From positions 1-23,043 of the forward strand of contig JAGHCC010000149.1 in NCBI GenBank assembly GCA_021160685.1: a DNA stretch of 23,043 nt, given 5' to 3'. The DNA comes from Desulfobulbaceae bacterium (GTDB lineage: Bacteria; Desulfobacterota; Desulfobulbia; Desulfobulbales; SURF-16). The notes under the pieces are model-generated. The model made no database searches. It had not been told where the DNA came from and saw only the letters and a list, made by a program, of their open reading frames with translations. A program made the translations under genes and the position numbers. Shown piece by piece: positions 7,713 through 15,163 of the stretch. Within the stretch, counting starts at the first letter, position 1, and each line of letters starts with the position of its first letter.

Positions 7713-9590
7713 CTAAAAATCCATCTTGAAGCTCATGACCCCTTCTTCGTAGCCGCTTTTTATTTTCAGTTCCGAATGGTTAAAAATGGCCTGCATCCTC
7801 TTGTTGCGCGGGAGAACCTCGGCCGTAAAGCCGGCAATACCGTTACTCTTGGCGATGTTGATCAGATGGTTGTAGAGGAATTTTCCCAGGCCACGGTTCT
7901 GCCAGTCATCCCTGACCACAAAGGCCACTTCGGCCATGTTATTTCGTTCATCCAGATAATACCGTCCCACCGCGATGATGTCGTCGCCATGGGCCTCGGG
8001 CACCGTGCCGACGATGGCAACATCCTTTCTGTGGTCGATATAGACAAAGTTTTTAATCTGCTGATGGCCGAACTCTTGATGGCCGCTCATGAAGCGGTAG
8101 TAGATGGTTTCCTGGGACAGATCGTAGAGCAGGTCCCGCATGCTTGCCTCGTCGGTTGGCTGGATTGAGCGGAAATTGACCTGGGTGCCATCGTCCAGAA
8201 CCAGGGATGTTTTTGTCGCCTCCTGGGGGACGATGACAAATTTATCCTCAACATCGGCAAACTCGGCGGGCAGGTATTTGGCTTCCAGGGCTTCTTTAAA
8301 CAGCTGCTCCCGATAATCGGGATGGGCGATACTAATCAGGGCCAGAACCCGGTCCTGGATGCATTTGCCGTGGAGATAGGCAACGCCGTATTCGGTAACC
8401 ACATAATGAACCGATCCCCTGGGGATGACCACCCCGGAACCGGCCTGCAGCCTGGAGACAATACGGGATCGTTTGCCCTCACTGGCCGTGGAGGGCAGGG
8501 TGATAATAGGCTTTCCTCCCCTGGAATCGGCCGCGCCCCGGTTAAAATTAACTTGGCCGCCGATGCCGGAGTAAAAGCGGCCTTCTTCTGAATCCGAACA
8601 GATTTGGCCGGTGAGATCAACCTCCAGGGCCATATTGATGGAGACCATGTTGTTCAGTTTGCGGATCGTACTGGGGTCGTTGACATATTCTGTGGGGCGG
8701 AAGGAAAAAATCGGGTTGTTGTTGACATAATCGTAAATCTTCGGGGTTCCCATACAGAAACTTGTCACCACCTTTCCCCGGTCAATGGTCTTGTTTTTTC
8801 CGGTCACCACCCCGGATTCAATCAGGTCAATCATGGCATCGGTGATCATTTCAGTGTGGATGCCGAGATCCTTTTTGTCCTTTAAGAATTCAATCACGGC
8901 CTGGGGAATCCGTCCCACTCCAGGAATCCGGCCAAGCCCCAGCTCCAGGGTGGCGCCGTTTGGAATGAGAGAGGCGACATGGGCGGCGATTTCTTTGCTG
9001 CTTTCATGAATTGGATGGCTTTTTCTTTCAATCAGCGGCTGGTCCACCTCCACCAGCAGGTCAATGTCATAAATGTCAATGAGACTGTCGCCCCTGGTCC
9101 AGGGCATCTCTGGGTTGACTTGGGCAATGACCAGGGTAGCGTTTTCAGCCGCGCTTTTGACGATATCAACTGAAATACCGAGGCTGACCATGCCCCTTTC
9201 ATCCGGCGGCGTTACCTGGATGAGTGCGACATTCAGGGGCAGCTGTCCGGAATCAAAGAGTTTGGGGATATCAAACATCAGGATGGGTGTGTAATGCCCC
9301 ATACCGGTCTGGATGTAATCCCGGATCCTCTGGCCGATGAAAAAACTGTTGACCCGAAAGCTGCCGGCGTATTCGGGCTTGGTATAGGGGGCGTCTCCCT
9401 TGGTCAGGAGCTGGACGATCTCAACATCGGCAAGGGTGCCGGCCCGATCGGCCATGGCCTGAACCAGTACCGTGGGTTCGCCGCAGCCGGTGCCGACAAA
9501 GACCCTTTGCCCTGATTTGATCCGGGCCACGGCCTTGGCCGGAGTTGTGAGCATGTCACTGTATGTTTCCTGCCAGTTTTCCTTCATCAT
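7713..9590 (-). CDS. Acetyl-CoA hydrolase/CoA-transferase fused to a C-terminal GNAT acetyltransferase
   Basis: A 625-residue two-part protein. Residues about 10-450 form a class I CoA-transferase/acetyl-CoA hydrolase (Ach1, 4-hydroxybutyrate CoA-transferase family). Motifs: HTEM with the probable catalytic Glu247, GGQVNFNRGA (344-353) and TEYGVAYLHGK (399-409). Residues about 468-625 form a GNAT domain of the kind found in Pat-type protein acetyltransferases; QNRGLG (564-569) is the acetyl-CoA pyrophosphate-binding motif. The first half would exchange CoA between acetyl-CoA and an acid such as acetate, or hydrolyse it; the second could acetylate a lysine. The start overlaps the upstream synthetase stop (ATGATGA), giving translational coupling. 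The pairing suggests a self-regulated acyl-CoA module. The exact acyl substrate cannot be read from sequence. Confidence 0.92.
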   Translation of the reverse strand: MMKENWQETYSDMLTTPAKAVARIKSGQRVFVGTGCGEPTVLVQAMADRAGTLADVEIVQLLTKGDAPYTKPEYAGSFRVNSFFIGQRIRDYIQTGMGHYTPILMFDIPKLFDSGQLPLNVALIQVTPPDERGMVSLGISVDIVKSAAENATLVIAQVNPEMPWTRGDSLIDIYDIDLLVEVDQPLIERKSHPIHESSKEIAAHVASLIPNGATLELGLGRIPGVGRIPQAVIEFLKDKKDLGIHTEMITDAMIDLIESGVVTGKNKTIDRGKVVTSFCMGTPKIYDYVNNNPIFSFRPTEYVNDPSTIRKLNNMVSINMALEVDLTGQICSDSEEGRFYSGIGGQVNFNRGAADSRGGKPIITLPSTASEGKRSRIVSRLQAGSGVVIPRGSVHYVVTEYGVAYLHGKCIQDRVLALISIAHPDYREQLFKEALEAKYLPAEFADVEDKFVIVPQEATKTSLVLDDGTQVNFRSIQPTDEASMRDLLYDLSQETIYYRFMSGHQEFGHQQIKNFVYIDHRKDVAIVGTVPEAHGDDIIAVGRYYLDERNNMAEVAFVVRDDWQNRGLGKFLYNHLINIAKSNGIAGFTAEVLPRNKRMQAIFNHSELKIKSGYEEGVMSFKMDF

Positions 9591-11698
9591 CTGCTCGTCC
9601 TCCCCATGGTATTGAGTTCATCAAGTGTCATTCTGGCGTCCACGACCATAGGTTCATTATCAGTGACGATCAGGGGGTTGATGTCAAGCTCCCTGATCTG
9701 CGGAAAGTCAGTGGTCAACTGGCTGATACGCTGCATACAGTTGGCAATGGCGCTGATATCGACTCCTTTCTGGCCGCGTTTGCCCTCCAGCATCTCGTAT
9801 GAGCGGGTTGCTTTCAACATCTGGATGGCCTCGCTTTCGGTAATCGGAGCCAGATGGAAGGTGACATCCTTCATGACCTCGACGAAAATACCGCCCAGAC
9901 CGAACATCAACATGGGGCCGAATTGTTCATCCCGATGCATGCCGATGATGACCTCCAGACCCTTGTCAGCCATTTTTTCGACAAAAACTCCTTCAATCAC
10001 GGCTTCCGGTGCTTTCTGGCGGGTACGCATCACCATCAGGTCAAAGGCGTCTTCCACCTGGGCGGGGTTTGTCAGGTTGAGCTTCACGCCGCCAAGATCG
10101 GTCTTGTGGATAATGTTGGGGGAGACAATTTTCATGGCCACTGGAAAACCGATCATCTGGGCAATCTCAACGGCATCTTCGGTTGATGAGGCCAGCCTGC
10201 CTCCCGGTGTGTTAAAACCATAGGCCTTGAGGATATCCTTTGCCCGGACCTCCCCCAGAAAGAGACGGTCTGTCTGCTGGTGGCGGCGGATGATGCGCTC
10301 CACCTTGCGTCGATTGACACGGAAACGGGTAACCCGCCGGGGCGGCCTGTTGCGCCAGAGGGCATATTCATGCATGGCCCTGAGCGCGTCAACCGCCCGT
10401 TCCGGAGAATCGTAATCCGGCAGTCCGGCCCTGGCCAGTTCGTCTCTGCCCGACATAACCTCAGTTCCGCCCATGAAGGCGGCCACAACCGGCTTGGATC
10501 CATCTATCTCTTCGGCAATGGCCTTGGCCGTAGCCGCCGGTTGGGTCATGGCCTGGGGGGTCAGAATGACAACAATACCATCCACCGATTCATCAGCCTG
10601 GCCCACTTTGACAGCTTCGGCATACCTTTCCGGGTCGGCATCTCCCAATACATCAATGGGATTGCCGATACTGGCTGCCCTGGGCAGTTTATCTTTCAGG
10701 GCCGAGGCGGTATTGATGTCAAGTTCCGCCACCTCAAGGCCGGCTTTTTCAACCGTGTCCGCCGCCATGGTGCCAGGTCCACCGGCATTGGTAATAATCA
10801 GAATTCTTTTTCCCTTGAGCAGGGGCTGCATTGAAAATAATGCCGCATAATCAAACAGGGCATCAAAGGTGTCGGCCCTGATCACACCGGATCGTTTAAA
10901 GGCAGCGCCGTAGGCAGTTTCCGAGCCGGCCAGCACTCCGGTATGAGAGGCTGCGGCCTTCTGGCCTGCCGGGGTTGTGCCGGATTTAAGGATGACCACG
11001 GGCTTTCCGGCAGAGGCTGTTTCTGCGGCCTTGATAAATTCATCACCGTTGATGATATCTTCAAGATATCCAACAATCACTGTGGTGTCGTCATCGTTTG
11101 CCAGCTCATTAAGCATGTCCACTTCGGAAATATCTGCCTTGTTGCCGATGCTGACCAATTTCCCCAGACCCAGATGACGGCTCGCCGCCAGGTCAAGCAT
11201 GGCCGTGCACAGGGCTCCAGATTGGGAAAAAATGGAAATTCCACCTTTTTCAGGCATAAATCCGGCAAATGAGGCGTTGAGACCGACAGTGGTGTTGATC
11301 AAGCCCAGACAGTTGGGGCCAAGGAGCCGGGCCGAGCCAGAACGGCAGATGTCACGGACCGCCTCCTCGAGTTTGCGGCCTTCTTCTCCGGTCTCCTTGA
11401 ATCCCGCTGAAATGACCATGACCGCCTTTGCCTTTGCCTTTATGGCATCTCGTGTTGCCTCAATAACGAATTTACTGGGGATGACGATAATGCAGAGATC
11501 CACGCCCTGTCCGTATTCGGCCAGACTTTTATGGCAGGGAAGATCAAGGATTGTGTCGGCAGAGGGATTAATGGGGATGACCGTGCCGCTGAAATCTCCG
11601 GTCAGCAGGTTTTTCAGGATGTCATGTCCCACCTTGCCCGGGGTTCTCGAAGCGCCGATGACGGCAATACTCTCCGGGTTAAAAAGTTTTTCAAGCAT
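9587..11698 (-). CDS. Acetate--CoA ligase (ADP-forming), fused alpha-beta type
   Basis: A 703-residue NDP-forming acyl-CoA synthetase that makes ATP from acyl-CoA, ADP and phosphate, or runs in reverse. Domain order: CoA-binding Rossmann domain (IAVIGASRTPGKVGHDIL, near residues 10-30), succinyl-CoA-synthetase-like domains with LLGPNCLGLI and IFSQSGAL, the phosphohistidine loop ASHTGVLAG (His at about 252, close to His257 of the archaeal alpha subunit), a linker, then a C-terminal ATP-grasp (beta) domain from about 480 with PNIIHKTDLGGV, whose His matches the second phosphorylation site. GTG at 11710 would add four residues; ATG at 11698 is chosen because GAGGTGG sits upstream at good spacing. 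There is no GNAT domain here, unlike many Pat-type relatives; it lies on the next gene instead. Acetyl-CoA is the likeliest substrate, but propionyl or other acyl groups are possible. Confidence 0.93.
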   Translation of the reverse strand: MLEKLFNPESIAVIGASRTPGKVGHDILKNLLTGDFSGTVIPINPSADTILDLPCHKSLAEYGQGVDLCIIVIPSKFVIEATRDAIKAKAKAVMVISAGFKETGEEGRKLEEAVRDICRSGSARLLGPNCLGLINTTVGLNASFAGFMPEKGGISIFSQSGALCTAMLDLAASRHLGLGKLVSIGNKADISEVDMLNELANDDDTTVIVGYLEDIINGDEFIKAAETASAGKPVVILKSGTTPAGQKAAASHTGVLAGSETAYGAAFKRSGVIRADTFDALFDYAALFSMQPLLKGKRILIITNAGGPGTMAADTVEKAGLEVAELDINTASALKDKLPRAASIGNPIDVLGDADPERYAEAVKVGQADESVDGIVVILTPQAMTQPAATAKAIAEEIDGSKPVVAAFMGGTEVMSGRDELARAGLPDYDSPERAVDALRAMHEYALWRNRPPRRVTRFRVNRRKVERIIRRHQQTDRLFLGEVRAKDILKAYGFNTPGGRLASSTEDAVEIAQMIGFPVAMKIVSPNIIHKTDLGGVKLNLTNPAQVEDAFDLMVMRTRQKAPEAVIEGVFVEKMADKGLEVIIGMHRDEQFGPMLMFGLGGIFVEVMKDVTFHLAPITESEAIQMLKATRSYEMLEGKRGQKGVDISAIANCMQRISQLTTDFPQIRELDINPLIVTDNEPMVVDARMTLDELNTMGRTSR

Positions 11699-11828
11699 GA
11701 TACAGGCCACCTCTTTTCGTTGATGAACCGTTGATCTGATGTTTGACTATCTGAATGGGGAGTCGTGATGAAAGTATTCAAAAAGACTTAATTTATCTTT
11801 GAATAATTATAGAAGAATAGTCAATTGA

Positions 11829-11993
11829 TATTTTGAAATAATCGAATGTTTTTCTGAAGTTGACTGCATTCGTTTCCATCATGATGATTGGATTGATATG
11901 GTTTCTGAAATTCGGAGCGGAATCTATCCCCAGCTGGAACGAGACCCCTTCCGATGTCCGGATTCAGCCCATGTTTTCCATTTTGCCGTTTAA
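11829..11993 (+). pseudogene. Possible gene remnant, no recognised family
   Basis: A 54-codon open stretch with no early start codon reads as protein-like hydrophilic sequence (EVDCIRFHHDDWIDMVSEIR, then YPQLERDPFRCPDSAH) before a TAA stop. Neighbouring frames continue with short hydrophobic stretches. This could be the decayed end of a transferred gene, or chance. I do not recognise a family. Confidence 0.15.
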
Positions 11994-12190
11994 TTATGCT
12001 AACATGGGCCTTGTGGCTGACTTTCGGTTTACTGAAATGGCTGCGCTGGGGTTGAGAATGTTTCAGTCAGAGGTTGTTATGGTGTAAGGTTGAGGTGAAA
12101 CTGCAAATCTGTTTATTACGCATACTTAGGAATAAGCAGCAACCTGCTGCTTGCCTGCCAACTGATTAATCTTCGTACTGGCAAATCTAT

Positions 12191-12219
12191 TTGACTACTC
12201 ATATTTTATCCCCTAAAAT
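12191..12219 (+). promoter_or_regulatory. Candidate sigma-70-type promoter for the V4R-kinase operon
   Basis: TTGACT (12191-12196) and TAAAAT (12214-12219) are separated by 17 bases. A second TTGACA begins at 12220 but has no matching -10. A start of transcription near 12226 would give a leader of about 365 bases that includes the structured region at 12461-12569. Confidence 0.35.
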
Positions 12220-12460
12220 TTGACAATATCGTATCTTTTGGTGTTTACGGAAAATATCAACTTAAGCTTAATGCTTAATCAAATAAGGTTGCCAATGGCT
12301 ACATTGAAACAAATATGGTTTTATTTGTCTCGAAATTTTCCCATATAACCAAGGAGTTTGTTTAAGCCTCTTTCTTCGTAACTCACTTTCAGATGCGGAA
12401 TTGAATAAAATAATAAACATCATTATTCGACAATAATTTTTAACTCAAGCAGGAGGCAAA

Positions 12461-12569
12461 AACTACCGAACAATTGCATACCCCATGCATACGCAAACCT
12501 GCACTGATTTTGAAGGAAATACAGGCAAGTTTGTTAGCGAAGATTTAGCGGGGCGACTATGCGGTAGTT
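12461..12569 (+). promoter_or_regulatory. Structured leader RNA candidate before the V4R gene
   Basis: AACTACCG (12461-12468) is perfectly complementary to CGGTAGTT (12562-12569) and would close a ~109-base domain. Inside are a hairpin TGCAT-ACCCC-ATGCA (about 12475-12489) and an arm CAAACCTG pairing with CAGG and GTTTG around a CAA bulge (about 12494-12533). The closing helix ends six bases before the very strong Shine-Dalgarno AGGAGGAGG of the V4R gene, so folding could control translation. It matches no riboswitch class that I can name; ligand-binding is only a possibility. Confidence 0.35.
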
Positions 12570-12591
12570 AACCTAGGAGGAGGATTGAACC

Positions 12592-13116
12592 ATGTTTCAA
12601 GAAGATCGTAATTATAACAAATTTACATGGGAAGACTTGGGCGATATTGAACAGGGTAGACCTAATTTGGGGATGTCAGTTCCCGTTTTAGCGTATCGGT
12701 TACTCCAATACACCTTGCGTGACGTGCTCATTACAGAGTTTGGTGTAGATAAAACAAACGAAGTAATCATCAAGGCCGGAAGATTAGCCGGATTTCATTT
12801 CTGTGAGAACATGTTGAACAAAGAATTAGATTTTAACGGTTTTGTCGCTGAATTACAGCAGACATTAAAGGAACAGAAGATTGGAATTTTGAGGGTAGAA
12901 AAGGTTAACCTGGAACGTCTGGAAATGACGTTGACTGTTGCTGAAGATTTAGATTGTTCCGGTCTGCCATTTACGGATGAAGTGGTTTGTCAATATGATG
13001 AAGGCTTTATTGCCGGCATTTTGGAGGCATATACAGGAAAAGCCTTTCTGGTAAAGGAAATCGATTGTTGGGCAAGTGGAGATAGAGTTTGCCGTTTTGA
13101 TGTGAGGCTGAAGTAA
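12592..13116 (+). CDS. V4R-domain protein, probable small-molecule sensor
   Basis: A 174-residue soluble protein whose second half is a V4R (4-vinyl reductase-like) domain. Typical elements seen: a GLPFTDEVVCQYDEGFIAGIL block, then the closing EIDCWASGDRVCRFDV, with cysteines at 122, 133, 159 and 167. V4R domains occur as ligand-sensing modules, for instance at the N-terminus of XylR/DmpR-type regulators binding aromatics, and in bacteriochlorophyll and methanogen proteins. The start is fixed by AGGAGGAGG eight bases upstream. The stop is nine bases before a hybrid histidine kinase gene whose ribosome binding site overlaps this stop, so the two are almost surely co-expressed. I infer that this protein senses a ligand for the kinase. 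The ligand is unknown; paired cysteines would allow a metal or redox role. Confidence 0.85.
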   Translation: MFQEDRNYNKFTWEDLGDIEQGRPNLGMSVPVLAYRLLQYTLRDVLITEFGVDKTNEVIIKAGRLAGFHFCENMLNKELDFNGFVAELQQTLKEQKIGILRVEKVNLERLEMTLTVAEDLDCSGLPFTDEVVCQYDEGFIAGILEAYTGKAFLVKEIDCWASGDRVCRFDVRLK

Positions 13117-13125
13117 GGATGTCAC

Positions 13126-15057
13126 ATGATTGAAGAAGTTATTGAAAAACTTTCCATACTTTTGCAAGGCAAAATCCCGGATAAGATTGACGATGGAGAG
13201 ATTGCTGATGCAAGTAAACAAAAACTTGCAAGGTTGGTGAACCAACTTGTTGATGTCATGCAAGAAACCCATGATTTCATTAATCCCTTATCAAGAGGGG
13301 AATTAGAAGAGATTAAAATTGCGTCAAATAATTTTTTTGCATCACCCTTCAAGGAATTGCATTCCCGCTTGCTTCATCTGACCTGGCAGGCTAAAGAAGT
13401 TGCAAATGGTGATTTTAGCCAACGAGTCGATTTTATGGGGGATTTTTCTGCAGCATTTAACTCTATGATTGTTTCTCTCGATAATAACGAAAAGCTGCTC
13501 AAGAGGAAAATTGATGAGCGGCACAAAGCAGAAAAAGAGGCAAATGAAGCAAGAGAACGTCTCGATGTGACATTACGTTCTATTGGCGATGGAGTTGTTG
13601 TCACAGATCTTGATGGTAAAATCGTTTTAATCAACAAAATCACTGAGCAGCTGACAGGCGTGAGCCAGGAGGAAGCCGTTGGCCGTCTGAATCAGGAAAT
13701 TTTTAATATTATTAATGAAAAAACCGGCAAACCCTGTGAAAATCCAGCTACCAAGGTTCTTGCCACAGGAAAGATCGTCGCCTCGGCAAATCACACTGCC
13801 CTTATTGCCAGAGATGGCACACAGTATAGTATTAAAGACAGTGGTGCGCCAATTTATGATAACGAAGATAAAATAATCGGTACAGTCCTTGTTTTTCGGG
13901 ATGTGACTGAGGAAAAAAGAACAGCAGAGGAATTGTTCAAGGTAAGAAAACTTGAATCAGTCGGAGTGCTGGCCGGCGGCATTGCCCACGATTTCAATAA
14001 TCTACTTACCGTTATTCTCGGCAATATCGAACTGGCTGGAATGTCAATTGATTCCACTAGTGAGACGTATCTTCTCCTGCAAAATGCGAAAAAAGCGTCT
14101 ATAAAGGCACAAAACCTGACTCAAAAACTTCTTACCTTTTCCAAAGGCGGAGATCCGGTTAAGCAGACATCTTTGATAGGCAAAATCATCATTGATTCCG
14201 CAGAGTTTGAACTTCGCGGCAGTTCTGTAGTATGCGATTACAACATTCCGGACGATTTATGGAAGGTCGATGTTGATATCGGTCAAATGGGCCAGGTCAT
14301 TCAGAATATCATCTTGAATGCCCGTCACGCCATGGCTGAAGGCGGAGTAATTGACGTATCATGTGAAAATATTGCTGACATCAAAAAGGAAACAGTTTCA
14401 TTGCCGGGTCAAAAATACATCAAAATTACCATTGCTGATACTGGCTCAGGTGTCCCGAAAGAATATATTGATAGAATTTTTGATCCATATTTTTCCACCA
14501 AACAAACTGGAAGCGGTCTTGGCTTGGCAGTCTGCCATTCAATTATCAGTAAGCATGACGGAAATATGTCCGTAAAATCATTGGAAGGCAAAGGAACAAA
14601 CTTTACAATATACCTGCCTGCCTCATTGCAAAGCGGTCAAGACACCCGTACCTCTGAGGAGGATTTTGCTGAGACAGAAAGGAAGACCCGCATTCTGGTC
14701 ATGGACGATGAAACTATGGTCCGTGATGTGGCCAAACAGATGCTTGAGAGGCTGGGCCATGAAGTTGTTTTGGCCGAAAATGGGCATAAGGCAATTGAAT
14801 TATACAATGAGTATTTCAAAAGCGGTCGTTCTATTGATGTTATTATTATGGATTTGACTATACAAGGCAGCATGGGTGGCAATGACGCTGTACAGGAAAT
14901 ACTGCGAATCAATCCAGAGGCTAAAGTTGTCGTGGCAAGCGGATCTTTAAACGATTCTATTATGGCCAATTATCAGGAGCATGGCTTTAAATCCTCAATT
15001 GCCAAACCATTTCAAATGGCTGCATTGAACAAAACAATAAATACTATTTTGGAGTAG
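13126..15057 (+). CDS. Soluble PAS hybrid sensor histidine kinase with receiver domain
   Basis: A 643-residue cytoplasmic kinase with no membrane segment. Order: an N-terminal helical region with a HAMP-like helix (about 84-120, VANGDFSQRVDFMGDF), a coiled coil (about 120-146), a PAS domain (about 147-262), HisKA with phospho-acceptor His288 in GGIAHDFNNLLTVILGN, an HATPase_c domain with N-box Asn398, DTGSG (438-442) and GSGLGLAV (462-469), then a receiver domain (about 521-643) with the acidic pair D527/D528, phospho-Asp576, Ser605 and Lys627. All catalytic residues are present. AAGGA precedes the ATG, overlapping the V4R stop. No output protein with its own receiver or DNA-binding domain follows, so the next relay partner is probably encoded elsewhere. 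The V4R neighbour is the best guess for its input. Confidence 0.94.
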   Translation: MIEEVIEKLSILLQGKIPDKIDDGEIADASKQKLARLVNQLVDVMQETHDFINPLSRGELEEIKIASNNFFASPFKELHSRLLHLTWQAKEVANGDFSQRVDFMGDFSAAFNSMIVSLDNNEKLLKRKIDERHKAEKEANEARERLDVTLRSIGDGVVVTDLDGKIVLINKITEQLTGVSQEEAVGRLNQEIFNIINEKTGKPCENPATKVLATGKIVASANHTALIARDGTQYSIKDSGAPIYDNEDKIIGTVLVFRDVTEEKRTAEELFKVRKLESVGVLAGGIAHDFNNLLTVILGNIELAGMSIDSTSETYLLLQNAKKASIKAQNLTQKLLTFSKGGDPVKQTSLIGKIIIDSAEFELRGSSVVCDYNIPDDLWKVDVDIGQMGQVIQNIILNARHAMAEGGVIDVSCENIADIKKETVSLPGQKYIKITIADTGSGVPKEYIDRIFDPYFSTKQTGSGLGLAVCHSIISKHDGNMSVKSLEGKGTNFTIYLPASLQSGQDTRTSEEDFAETERKTRILVMDDETMVRDVAKQMLERLGHEVVLAENGHKAIELYNEYFKSGRSIDVIIMDLTIQGSMGGNDAVQEILRINPEAKVVVASGSLNDSIMANYQEHGFKSSIAKPFQMAALNKTINTILE

Positions 15058-15163
15058 ATACTGAGTCAGATTCCTACGCAGCTGTTTGTGAGCCAGCCAT
15101 GAGCCAACATCAGGCCGGCATTGCGTATTCACCCTCTCCTCATCGTGCCAGGTCCGGCGGTTT

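Larger units (their letters stand above)
11699..12460. other. Long AT-rich intergenic region
   Basis: About 760 bases without a convincing gene, before the structured leader at 12461. The left end would hold the promoter of the synthetase operon; a TATAAT on the minus strand near 11806-11811 lies in a very AT-rich patch, but no good -35 was found. A possible gene remnant lies at 11829-11993. A perfect small hairpin, AAGCAGC-AACCT-GCTGCTT, is at 12134-12152, with no T-run after it. The promoter candidate for the V4R gene is at 12191-12219. Confidence 0.5.

Noticed and set aside
9606..10223. 205-codon plus-strand frame
   Set aside because: Antisense to the ADP-forming synthetase, Ser/Arg-rich translation without domains; a typical shadow.
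11860..12087. 75-codon open frame on the plus strand
   Set aside because: No ribosome binding site and no recognisable domain; another frame over the same bases looks at least as protein-like.
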